57,043 bases of DNA from assembly GCA_035294305.1 (NCBI GenBank), contig DATGLD010000031.1:1-57043 (forward strand). Reading direction: 5' to 3'. This DNA comes from DASRBN01 sp035294305. GTDB taxonomy: Bacteria > Chloroflexota > Ktedonobacteria > Ktedonobacterales > Ktedonobacteraceae. Numbering within the stretch: the first letter of the stretch is position 1; every line of letters begins with the position of its first letter. Positions 23,482-31,396 of the stretch are shown here, piece by piece. The notes under the pieces were generated by a model that ran no database searches, had not been told where the DNA came from, and was given only the letters and a program-made list of their open reading frames with translations. Position numbers and translations under genes: made by a program.

Positions 23482-24482
23482 AAGCGAGACGTATCATGCC
23501 ACAACTGCATCGATTCATTCTACATCCAATGACCGGCAAGGTCTTTCTTTATACACTGGGCAGCGCGTACCTGATCTATCTGGTTGCATTTGCGCATTTT
23601 TTGTTTGGATTCCCATCCTTGCCACCTGTGGGTGTGACGATTGTCGAACACCAGGTATCCACCAATCCTGAGTTCGAGATCAACTATTGGACAAAGGCAA
23701 ATATGCGGAATGCCGTCAATACTGACCCGCAAACCACCTCTACTTCAGGGCTGGCGCGGCAGAGCAGTAACCAGAGCGCGGGAAAAGCGGCCCAACAACA
23801 GGGGCAACTGCCTGGCAAGAAGGACCTTTCCTATCCACTTTCGACGGTGGGAAGGGTTTTTTTGACCAACGCTTCCGGCCAAAACCTGTCCTGTTCTGGC
23901 ACTGCTGTTGTGAGCAGCAATCATAGCGTAGTTGATACCGCCGGTCACTGCCTCTACTGGCAGGGTAGCTGGATGCACAATGTCATTTTCTGCCCAATGT
24001 ATGCTAATGGCAGTACGCCCTATGGCTGCTGGGCGGCTCGCGATTTAGAAGTTCCCTCTGACTGGATAGACGCCGCGCCGAACGACTTACATCACGACTT
24101 CGGCATGTTCATCGTTGCGCCCAACAGTGAGGGTCAACTGACCAACGTGGTTGGCGGTGCTGGCTGGGCTTATAATCAGCCGGCGAATGCCACTTTCTAT
24201 GCCTATGGCTATCCCGCCGGTTATCCTTTTGATGGGCAGACTCGCCAGACCTGCCCCGGCGCCACCGGCATTGCCTGGCAACATGGCGGCGGCACCGTCG
24301 TTTCTATCCCCTGCAACATGACAGGTGGCTCCAGTGGCGGTCCCTGGTTTATACAGATCAAAGGCAACTGGTACCTGAACGGCCATAACGACTTCACCAG
24401 CAGTATGCAGCGCGACCATATGTTCTCTCCCTACTACGATGATACCTGGTACGAGCTTTACAGTAAGGCGCAGCAGGCGTAA
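23478..24482 (+). CDS. Secreted or anchored S1-family serine protease
   Basis: 334 residues. A membrane helix at about 21-43 precedes a pro-region with NYWTKANMRNA (69-79) and a low-complexity linker. The trypsin-fold domain shows the triad: His157 in VDTAGHC, Asp207 in HHDFGMF and Ser286 in GGSSGGPW. Cys pairs suggest extracellular folding. The start is GTG 23478 by coupling to the upstream gene; ATG 23496 is possible. It lies among sensor-kinase genes. A glutamyl-endopeptidase-like or trypsin-like specificity cannot be told. Confidence 0.8.
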   Translation: MKARRIMPQLHRFILHPMTGKVFLYTLGSAYLIYLVAFAHFLFGFPSLPPVGVTIVEHQVSTNPEFEINYWTKANMRNAVNTDPQTTSTSGLARQSSNQSAGKAAQQQGQLPGKKDLSYPLSTVGRVFLTNASGQNLSCSGTAVVSSNHSVVDTAGHCLYWQGSWMHNVIFCPMYANGSTPYGCWAARDLEVPSDWIDAAPNDLHHDFGMFIVAPNSEGQLTNVVGGAGWAYNQPANATFYAYGYPAGYPFDGQTRQTCPGATGIAWQHGGGTVVSIPCNMTGGSSGGPWFIQIKGNWYLNGHNDFTSSMQRDHMFSPYYDDTWYELYSKAQQA

Positions 24483-24784
24483 GGCATGAACAATGAGCGC
24501 TATGGCCCCTGACATCCACTCATAACTCGGGGTGCAGGGGTTTCACCCCTGCCGGGGTGCGGGGTGTCCCCGCTTGCTTCCCCTCCCGTCCTGACGGGCC
24601 GTAGGCCCGCTGCAAGAATTATGAGTGGATGGCAGATGGCCCCTCTTGCCAACACATCAAGTTTTCTTTATACTACATGCAAGAATCGTAGAGGTAGACC
24701 CACCTCACCCGGTGAAGCGCCACACCTGAAAAGAAAATTTCCCTTTTTCTTACTATACATTCTGGAAAGGGTTAAGAACTATCT
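24483..24784. other. Gap between protease and kinase operon
   Basis: Occupied mostly by the MITE (24509-24635). The rest contains a TATACT at 24671-24676, a possible -10 box of the kinase operon, without a convincing -35. No gene. Confidence 0.4.
24509..24635. mobile_element. 127-bp MITE-like element, copy 2 (inverted)
   Basis: About two mismatches from copy 1 (13653-13779) but in opposite orientation. Termini are CTGACATCC at 24509 and GGATGGCAG at the right end, one substitution from perfect. A 7-9 bp direct repeat, ATGGCCC(CT), flanks it at 24502 and 24636. It lies 26 bases after the protease stop codon. Confidence 0.85.
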
Positions 24785-26620
24785 ATGACCGTAAATAAAG
24801 GAGATAGCAATCAGCTTCCTGCTGCTCCTGTGCTTGCCAGTTCACCATCTCAGAGCAGTACCAATGCCTCCTGGCCCGGGATTTCGGCTCCCTCCTTTTC
24901 TGGCCGGTTTACAGAGAAGCAACTCGCGCTGCTCCTGCAGGCCTCGCACGATGCGTTTATCGTTCACGACGAAAGCGGTCGCGTGCTGTTCTGGAATTCT
25001 GGGGCCAGCCGGCTTTACGGTTGGTCTGAAGAGGAGATTCAGGACAAGGATGTGCACAGCGTGCTGAAGACCGAACCCTCCCTGCCACTGGCGGAGATTG
25101 AGCAAACCCTGCGCGAAAAGGGCAGTTGGGAAGGCGAGCTTGAGCAGAGCAGGAGTGATGGAGAGCCTGTCGTGGTTGCCAGCCGCTGGATCGTGTTGGA
25201 ACTGCCCGAGAGCGCTTCGATGACGATTTTAGAGGTCAATCGCGATATCACCGAATTGCGGCGGACGCTCCAGCACCTGCGCTTCTTGACAGAGGCCAGT
25301 AAGCTGCTGGTCTCCTCCCTCGATTACCCAGATGTACTAGTACAGGTGGCCCAACATGCCGTGCCCATGATCGCGGATTGGTGCCGTATTGATCTGTTTC
25401 GCGAGGATGGGAAGCTTTACCCGCTGGTCATTGCGCATGTCGATCCTGGGAAGGTAGCCTGGGCTTACGAATTAAGCGCGAAGGTGCCGTATGATCCCGA
25501 TGCGCCGGGCGGGGTAGCTGCCGTGATACGCACGCGAAAATCTGAATTTTTCCCATTTATTCCAGATGAAATGCTGGTGGCGGCGGCGAAAGATGAACAG
25601 GAGTTGGAAATGGTTCGCTCCATAGGCTTCTCCTCAGTGATCACGGTTCCGATTGTGGTGCAGGAACGAGGAGTAGGGGCAATCACGTTGGTGACAACCG
25701 AAACGAAGCGGCACTATACTGCTACCGATTTGACGATGGCGGAAGAGCTTGCCAACCGCATCTCGATGGCCATGGAGAACGCGCACATCTACCGGCAACT
25801 GCAGGAATTCAACGCGAATCTGGAGCAGATGGTGATTGAGCGAACTGCGGCCCTGACAGAGTCGAGCGAGGCGCTGCGGCAGTTGAACGCCGAATTGCAG
25901 CGCAGCAACCAGGAGTTGCAGGACTTTGCCTATGTTGCCTCGCATGATTTGCAGGAACCACTGCGCAAAATCCAGGCCTTTGGCAATCTGCTGGAAGAAG
26001 AATACGGTTCCGTCCTTAGCGACGGTAAGACTTACCTGGACCGCATGCGCAATGCTGCGTCCCGCATGCAGGTGTTGATCAATGATCTCTTGATGTTTTC
26101 TCGCGTCACCACAAAGGCCCTGCCGTTTACCGAGGTCGACCTGAACGTGATTGGACGCGAGGTGATCATCGATCTAGAAGCCGTTCTACAGGCAACCGGA
26201 GGGGCCGTCGAGATCGATATGCTGCCCATTATCGAGGCCGACCCATTACAGATGCGCCAGTTGCTGCAAAATCTGATCGGCAATGCGTTAAAATTTCACC
26301 GTCCCGGCGTTCCGCCCCACGTTTTCGTTTCTGCCGAATGGCAAGCGAATCCAGAGGCATCCGAAGAGCAATGTGTGATTGCGGTTCGAGATAACGGGAT
26401 TGGCTTCGATGAGAAGTATCTTGATCGCATCTTCACCGTTTTTCAGCGGTTACATAGCCGAGGAGAATATGAAGGGACGGGCATCGGCCTGGCAGTTGTA
26501 CGAAAAATTGTCGAACGGCACGGCGGATCTATTACCGCGAGAAGCACTGTCGGAGAAGGATCAACATTCCTGGTAACGCTCCCGCTCCGGCAGACCACAA
26601 AACCTCTAAGCAATGGATAA
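24785..26620 (+). CDS. PAS-GAF sensor histidine kinase (bacteriophytochrome-like core)
   Basis: 611 residues. A PAS domain (about 40-155), a GAF domain (about 170-335), a coiled coil rich in Gln/Glu and Leu (about 340-382), then the HisKA box FAYVASHDLQEPLRKIQAF with phospho-His 387, and the ATPase with NLIGNALKFHRPG, DNGIGF and EGTGIGLAVVRKIVERHGG. This kinase type resembles phytochrome-linked kinases, but the GAF lacks an obvious bilin Cys, so the signal is unknown. Start ATG 24785; the ribosome site AAAGGG is distant. It begins a three-gene signalling operon. Confidence 0.88.
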   Translation: MTVNKGDSNQLPAAPVLASSPSQSSTNASWPGISAPSFSGRFTEKQLALLLQASHDAFIVHDESGRVLFWNSGASRLYGWSEEEIQDKDVHSVLKTEPSLPLAEIEQTLREKGSWEGELEQSRSDGEPVVVASRWIVLELPESASMTILEVNRDITELRRTLQHLRFLTEASKLLVSSLDYPDVLVQVAQHAVPMIADWCRIDLFREDGKLYPLVIAHVDPGKVAWAYELSAKVPYDPDAPGGVAAVIRTRKSEFFPFIPDEMLVAAAKDEQELEMVRSIGFSSVITVPIVVQERGVGAITLVTTETKRHYTATDLTMAEELANRISMAMENAHIYRQLQEFNANLEQMVIERTAALTESSEALRQLNAELQRSNQELQDFAYVASHDLQEPLRKIQAFGNLLEEEYGSVLSDGKTYLDRMRNAASRMQVLINDLLMFSRVTTKALPFTEVDLNVIGREVIIDLEAVLQATGGAVEIDMLPIIEADPLQMRQLLQNLIGNALKFHRPGVPPHVFVSAEWQANPEASEEQCVIAVRDNGIGFDEKYLDRIFTVFQRLHSRGEYEGTGIGLAVVRKIVERHGGSITARSTVGEGSTFLVTLPLRQTTKPLSNG

Positions 26621-26631
26621 GGAAAGAGTGT

Positions 26632-27096
26632 ATGGCAAGCAGAGATTCTATCGTGATTTTGATGGCTGACGATGATGAAGATGACATCCTGCTGACGCAA
26701 AAAGCCCTGCGTCAGGGAAAGCTGCTCAATGAACTCTATTGTGTACGGGATGGCGAGGAATTACTTGACTACCTGTTTCATCGAGGGGCTTATGCAGACA
26801 AACAGAAGGCGCCCCGCCCCGGCGTTATTCTGCTCGATTTGAATATGCCGCGCAAGGACGGGCGTGAGGCGCTCAAAGAGATCAAAGCGCATCCAGATGT
26901 AAACGATATTCCCATTGTGGTGTTCACCACCTCGAAAGCTGAGGAAGATATCTACCGTTCTTACAAGCTGGGCGTAAACTCGTTTGTCACCAAGCCGGTA
27001 ACATTTGAACGCCTCATCGAGGTCATGCAGATGATCGGCAAATACTGGTTCGAAATTGTAACATTGCCTCCCGAGGAGAACAAAGGTGCCTACTGA
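26632..27096 (+). CDS. Single-domain response regulator (Rcp1-like)
   Basis: 154 residues, receiver domain only. Acidic pair ADDDEDD (12-18), phospho-Asp69 in ILLDLNMPRKDG, Thr in VVFTTSKA and Lys in VTKPVTFERL are present. The long loop between beta2 and alpha2 (LLDYLFHRGAYADKQKAPRP) is typical of Rcp1-type partners of phytochrome kinases. It starts 11 bases after the kinase stop and its own stop overlaps the next gene by 11 bases. Confidence 0.9.
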   Translation: MASRDSIVILMADDDEDDILLTQKALRQGKLLNELYCVRDGEELLDYLFHRGAYADKQKAPRPGVILLDLNMPRKDGREALKEIKAHPDVNDIPIVVFTTSKAEEDIYRSYKLGVNSFVTKPVTFERLIEVMQMIGKYWFEIVTLPPEENKGAY

Positions 27097-28264
27097 CATA
27101 CAATCGACGGGCATCCTGCTCATCGAGGACGACGAGGAAGATTTTATCCTCCTGCAAAAAGTTCTCGCCAAGGTTTCATCCACCCGCTATAAGATCCAGT
27201 GGGAGCAGCATGCTGGAGAGGGACTCGCGCACATGTTGCGTGAGGATCACGATATTTGCCTGATCGATTACCGGCTGGGGGCAAATAGCGGCATCGAATT
27301 GCTAAAAGAGGCGCGCAGGCGAGGATATGACCTGCCCATTATTCTTCTGACGAGCGCGAGTGGAGGCGGTATCGACATCCAGGCATTGCAGGCCGGCGCC
27401 GATGACTATATCACGAAGGATCTGCTGCAAGGAGAGTTGCTGCATCGCCTGATACGTTATGCGATTGAGCGACGCAAAGCTGAACAGGAACGCCAGCGCC
27501 TGCTGCGCGAGCAGATGATTCGTGACGAGCGCGAGGCGAGAAGAAACGAATTCATCAGTATGGTTGTGCATGAACTTAAGACACCTCTCAGCAGTATCAA
27601 GGGATATTCGCAATTGCTCGGTAAGCGTTGTGAGCGTTCGGGGGATACACAGGGTATGCAACTGGCAGCCAGGTTGGACCAGCAGGTCAACCGCCTGACC
27701 AGCCTCATCGACGATTTGCAGGATATCAACCGTATGGAGGGTGGAAAGCTGCGGCTGCGCGAGAGCCTGTTCGCGTTTGATGACCTGGTGGCCGAGGTCG
27801 TGGCAGATATCCAGTTGACGACGGAGCAGCAAACCATCGTCATCGAGGGACAGACCGGCACAACGATTTATGGAGACCGGGAACGTATTAACCAGGTACT
27901 GACGAATCTACTGGCGAATGCCATCAAATACGCTCCAGAATCAGAAACGATCCTGGTTAAACTGAAGAGAGATGAGCAGTTTGTGACGGCATGCGTGCAG
28001 GATTTCGGCCCGGGCATTCCTAAGGAATACCAGGAGTACATATTCGAGCCGTTTTACCGGGTTGATATCCCCGATAATGGTTCTAAGCAAGGTCTCGGTT
28101 TGGGGCTGGCGATAGCGGCGGGCCTGATAAAGCGGCATCAAGGTCAGCTATGGGTGGAAAGTGAGGAGAGGGCAGGAGCAACTTTCTGCTTCACTTTACC
28201 GCTCAACGTCCCCGCCGTTTTGCAGGAGTCGGAGAACGATAAATCCATCCCTAATGGGGTGTAA
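27086..28264 (+). CDS. Receiver-histidine kinase hybrid
   Basis: 392 residues. An N-terminal receiver (IEDDEED, phospho-Asp61 in CLIDYRLG, Lys in DDYITKDLL) leads to a helix-coil linker and a HisKA box with phospho-His162 (SMVVHELKTPLSSIKGY), then an ATPase with NLLANAIKYAPES, DFGPGIP and GLGLGLAIAAGLIKRHQG. No membrane segment. GTG 27086 follows CCGAGGAGAA. With the preceding genes it would form a phosphorelay in which the single receiver may shuttle phosphate between the two kinases. Confidence 0.88.
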   Translation: MPTDIQSTGILLIEDDEEDFILLQKVLAKVSSTRYKIQWEQHAGEGLAHMLREDHDICLIDYRLGANSGIELLKEARRRGYDLPIILLTSASGGGIDIQALQAGADDYITKDLLQGELLHRLIRYAIERRKAEQERQRLLREQMIRDEREARRNEFISMVVHELKTPLSSIKGYSQLLGKRCERSGDTQGMQLAARLDQQVNRLTSLIDDLQDINRMEGGKLRLRESLFAFDDLVAEVVADIQLTTEQQTIVIEGQTGTTIYGDRERINQVLTNLLANAIKYAPESETILVKLKRDEQFVTACVQDFGPGIPKEYQEYIFEPFYRVDIPDNGSKQGLGLGLAIAAGLIKRHQGQLWVESEERAGATFCFTLPLNVPAVLQESENDKSIPNGV

Positions 28265-28307
28265 CAATCGCACCGGCGAAGAGGCCAGCGCGTTCTGCGC
28301 TCCCTCC

Positions 28308-28376
28308 TGTAGCGGCAGGCTTGTCCCTGCCCGCCTCCGGGGTTGCGGGATAGGGACGCGACCTATCCCGGCGGGA
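28308..28376. repeat. Intergenic repeat family A, copy 5
   Basis: TGTAGCGGCAGG...GTCCCTGCCC, then GGGTTGCGGGATAGGGACG. The order and spacing of elements match the core of the 200-bp copy at 16771-16840. The 3' side ends CCGGCGGGA. It lies between the kinase operon and the SDR gene. Confidence 0.5.
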
Positions 28377-28404
28377 GTTCCGCATTGGGGGTAAATCATC
28401 AGGG

Positions 28405-28418
28405 GCCGATTGATCGGC
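28405..28418. repeat. 14-bp palindrome shared with 12172-12185
   Basis: GCCGATTGATCGGC, 57 bases upstream of the SDR start codon. Identical to the motif upstream of the citryl-CoA-lyase-like gene; shared control or common repeat origin. Confidence 0.35.
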
Positions 28419-28474
28419 TTTGGCGCTCATCGCTGGTGGTTGCTGAAACCTCAAAACAGAAAGGGAAACCATCA

Positions 28475-29278
28475 ATGGAGAAACGCTTTACTGCTAAGGT
28501 GGTGCTGGTGACAGGAGCGGCGCATGGTATAGGCCGTGCTATCGCGCTGCGTTTCGCGAACGAGGGCGCGCAGGTCGTCGTCAATGATATGAACAGGGAG
28601 GGCGCTGAAGCCACTGTACAGGCGATTACCGGTTGCGGTGGACTGGCTATTGCCGGAGTCGCGGATGTATCGAATAAAGGCCAGGTTGATAGCCTGTTCG
28701 ATTACGTGCTTGAGCGCTTCGGCAAGCTGGATGTGCTGGTCAACAACGCCGGTTTGATCAATGTCGAACGTCACTTTCTGGAGGGTGACGAGGCCTGGTG
28801 GGATAGCGTCCTATCAACAAATCTCAAGGGTGTTTTTCTCTGTTCGCTGTGTGCTGCCCACGCGATGGCCCGCCGTCGCCAGGGCGTAATTATCAACATG
28901 TCGAGTGGAGGCGCTACGCGCTCGCACCGGGGGATGGCCGCTTATGATGCGTCAAAAGGCGGCATAGAGGCGCTGACGCGGGCGATGGCACTTGACCTTG
29001 CCCCGTATGGCATTCGCGTGAACGCTCTTGTTCCCGGCTCAATTGATACGCAGGGCATGAATCCAGAGGTGAAGCAAGAACGCGGCCAGGCCATACCATT
29101 GGGACGTATGGGCGAACCTGAAGAACTGGCCGGGCCTGCCGCCTTTCTTGCCTCAGATGATGCCAGCTATATCACCGGGCATATTCTCGTGGTTGACGGT
29201 GGACTACTTGCCCAGCAGCGTTCGCCGCAGGTCGATATTTTCCCCTTGAGTCGCTATCCTAAACTGGAGGTCGAGTGA
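28475..29278 (+). CDS. Short-chain dehydrogenase/reductase
   Basis: 267 residues of classical SDR type. Cofactor motif TGAAHGIG near residues 12-19, then DVLVNNAG; the Ser of NMSSGG and the YDASK motif form the catalytic set; PGSIDTQG follows. Asp after the second strand (NDMNREG) suggests NAD(H) preference. ATG 28475 follows AAAGGGAAA; the frame extends to 28343 without a site. Its stop overlaps the start of the hydantoinase-A-like gene, forming an operon with it. Confidence 0.88.
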   Translation: MEKRFTAKVVLVTGAAHGIGRAIALRFANEGAQVVVNDMNREGAEATVQAITGCGGLAIAGVADVSNKGQVDSLFDYVLERFGKLDVLVNNAGLINVERHFLEGDEAWWDSVLSTNLKGVFLCSLCAAHAMARRRQGVIINMSSGGATRSHRGMAAYDASKGGIEALTRAMALDLAPYGIRVNALVPGSIDTQGMNPEVKQERGQAIPLGRMGEPEELAGPAAFLASDDASYITGHILVVDGGLLAQQRSPQVDIFPLSRYPKLEVE

Positions 29279-31371
29279 TGGGAGGTATTGCCGGCCATCA
29301 CCGGGTAGGTGTAGACATTGGAGGCACCTTTACCGATCTCGTCATATTCGATGATGCCAGCGGCAATTTCGCCGTTGGCAAAACGCTCACTACGCCGCGC
29401 GATCCCTCACAGGCCGTCGAAATGCTCATCCTCGATACGCTCGAGCGGGAGCAGCTGCCCATTGAAAGCGTGCGGCAGATCATCCATGGTACCACATTGG
29501 TGACCAATGCTATCATCGAGCGCACAGGCTCCCCAACCGCATTGTTCGCCACGCGGGGATTCCGCGATTCCACAGAAATTGGGCGCGAACATCGCTACGA
29601 ACTCTACGATCTGATGCTAGAAATGCCACAGCCCCTGGTACCCCGCTACCTACGGTTTGATGTACCTCAAAGGACGCAGGCCGACGGTACGACGCTCCAG
29701 GAACTGGATGCTGCTCTGGTCGAGCGACTGACCCGCGAACTGGTTGCGTATGGCATAGAAGCGGTCGCCATAGCCTTTCTGCATAGTTTCACCAATCCCG
29801 CCGCGGAACGGGAGGCGCAAGCCATCATACAACGAATCGCCCCCAACATGCGCGTCTCCATCTCTTCGGAGGTAGTGCCTGAGATACGTGAGTTCGAGAG
29901 GACTTCCACGACGGTTGCGAATGTCTATGTGCAGGATCGCGTTGAAAAGTATTTACGCCAGCTGCAGGCACGCCTGGCGCGTCTTGCCTTTAAAGGCCAG
30001 ATCTTCTTGATGATTTCCAGCGGCGGCATCGTAACGGTGGATACCGCGATTCGCTTTCCGGTGCGGCTGCTCGAATCGGGCCCGGCGGCGGGAGCGCTGG
30101 CTGCGGCCAGCTATGGAACCACCAGTGGCTATGCCGACCTGCTTTCGTTCGACATGGGTGGAACCACTGCTAAGTTCTGTGTCATCGATCAGGGTCAACC
30201 GCTTACCACCAACAATTTCGAGGTTGACCGGCGCTACCGCTTGAAAAAGGGGTCAGGACTACCCATAAAGCTGCCGGTGATCGAGATGATTGAGATCGGC
30301 GCTGGGGGAGGCTCTATAGCACGTATAGACCCGCTGGGATTGTTGAAAGTGGGGCCGGAATCGGCAGGTGCTGATCCCGGCCCGGCCTGCTATGGCCTCG
30401 GTGGAACTGAGCCTACCGTAACCGATGCCGATCTCGTGCTTGGCTACCTGGACCCGGGCTACTTTCTTGGCGGCCAGTTCAAAATAGACCTTGCGGCGGC
30501 TCGGCAGGCCATTGCTGAACGCATTGCCCAACCACTCGGCCTTTCGGTTGAGGGGGCGGCCTGGGGTATTCACCAGGTAGTGAACGAAAATATGGCGAAT
30601 GCGGCCCGTATCCATACGCTGGAGCGCGGCAAAGACCCGCATCGCTTCCCGGTCTTCGCCTTTGGAGGAGCCGGACCCGTACATGGTTTTCGCATCGCTA
30701 AAGCTTTGGGCTCTCCGGCAATGATAGCGCCTTTTGGAGCAGGAGTGATGAGCGCCGTCGGCTTTCTGACCGCGCCGCTTGCTTTTGACTTCGTGCGCTC
30801 CTGGCGCGCTCGTCTCGATGCCCTGGATTGGCAAAAAGCCAATACGCTACTCGATGAAATGGAGGCGGAAGGCCAGGCACTATTGCAGCGGTCCGGCGTC
30901 GCTCCCCAGCAGTTAAACCATCGTCGCCAGGCAGACATGCGCTATGTCGGTCAGGGTCACGAGATAGTAGTTCCTCTACCCCCCGGCCATCTCAATAGCG
31001 AAAGTGTCCCCACCATTCTCAAATCGTTCGAAGAGGTCTATCAACGCCTCTATGAACGGCTCAGCCCGGCTGTGCCGGTTGAAATCATTAACTGGCGTGT
31101 CATTTCATCCGGCCCTACTCCAAAGATACGCTTGCAAGCGCCTGGCGAGCAGCAGGCAAGAGCTCAAGCCGTTCATAAAGGAAGTCGCCAGGCCTATTTT
31201 CCTGAACTGGGTGGCTATTTTGAAACGCCGGTATATAACCGCTACGGCCTGCTGCCCGGCATGAGCTTTAGTGGGCCTGCCATCGTTGAAGAGCGGGAAT
31301 CGACGGTGATCGTAGGGCCAGATAGCCATTTTCATATTGATGAGCAGCGCAATCTGATTATCGAACTGTAG
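29278..31371 (+). CDS. Hydantoinase/oxoprolinase subunit A family (HyuA/AcxA-like)
   Basis: 697 residues with an ASKHA fold. ATP-binding segments are GVDIGGTFTDLVIF at the N-terminus, HGTTLVTNAIIERTG, and later SFDMGGTTAKFCVI, plus FGGAGPVHG. The family couples ATP to hydrolysis or carboxylation of cyclic amides (hydantoins, 5-oxoproline) or ketones (acetone, acetophenone). ATG 29278 follows GGAGG by seven bases and overlaps the SDR stop; GTG 29275 is an alternative. Paired with the B subunit 25 bases downstream. Confidence 0.88.
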   Translation: MGGIAGHHRVGVDIGGTFTDLVIFDDASGNFAVGKTLTTPRDPSQAVEMLILDTLEREQLPIESVRQIIHGTTLVTNAIIERTGSPTALFATRGFRDSTEIGREHRYELYDLMLEMPQPLVPRYLRFDVPQRTQADGTTLQELDAALVERLTRELVAYGIEAVAIAFLHSFTNPAAEREAQAIIQRIAPNMRVSISSEVVPEIREFERTSTTVANVYVQDRVEKYLRQLQARLARLAFKGQIFLMISSGGIVTVDTAIRFPVRLLESGPAAGALAAASYGTTSGYADLLSFDMGGTTAKFCVIDQGQPLTTNNFEVDRRYRLKKGSGLPIKLPVIEMIEIGAGGGSIARIDPLGLLKVGPESAGADPGPACYGLGGTEPTVTDADLVLGYLDPGYFLGGQFKIDLAAARQAIAERIAQPLGLSVEGAAWGIHQVVNENMANAARIHTLERGKDPHRFPVFAFGGAGPVHGFRIAKALGSPAMIAPFGAGVMSAVGFLTAPLAFDFVRSWRARLDALDWQKANTLLDEMEAEGQALLQRSGVAPQQLNHRRQADMRYVGQGHEIVVPLPPGHLNSESVPTILKSFEEVYQRLYERLSPAVPVEIINWRVISSGPTPKIRLQAPGEQQARAQAVHKGSRQAYFPELGGYFETPVYNRYGLLPGMSFSGPAIVEERESTVIVGPDSHFHIDEQRNLIIEL

Positions 31372-31396
31372 TTGCGGGCGATGAGGATTTGTTTGT

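Noticed and set aside
30259..30834. Long minus-strand frame inside the hydantoinase A gene
   Set aside because: Shadow frame; no family features and no ribosome site.
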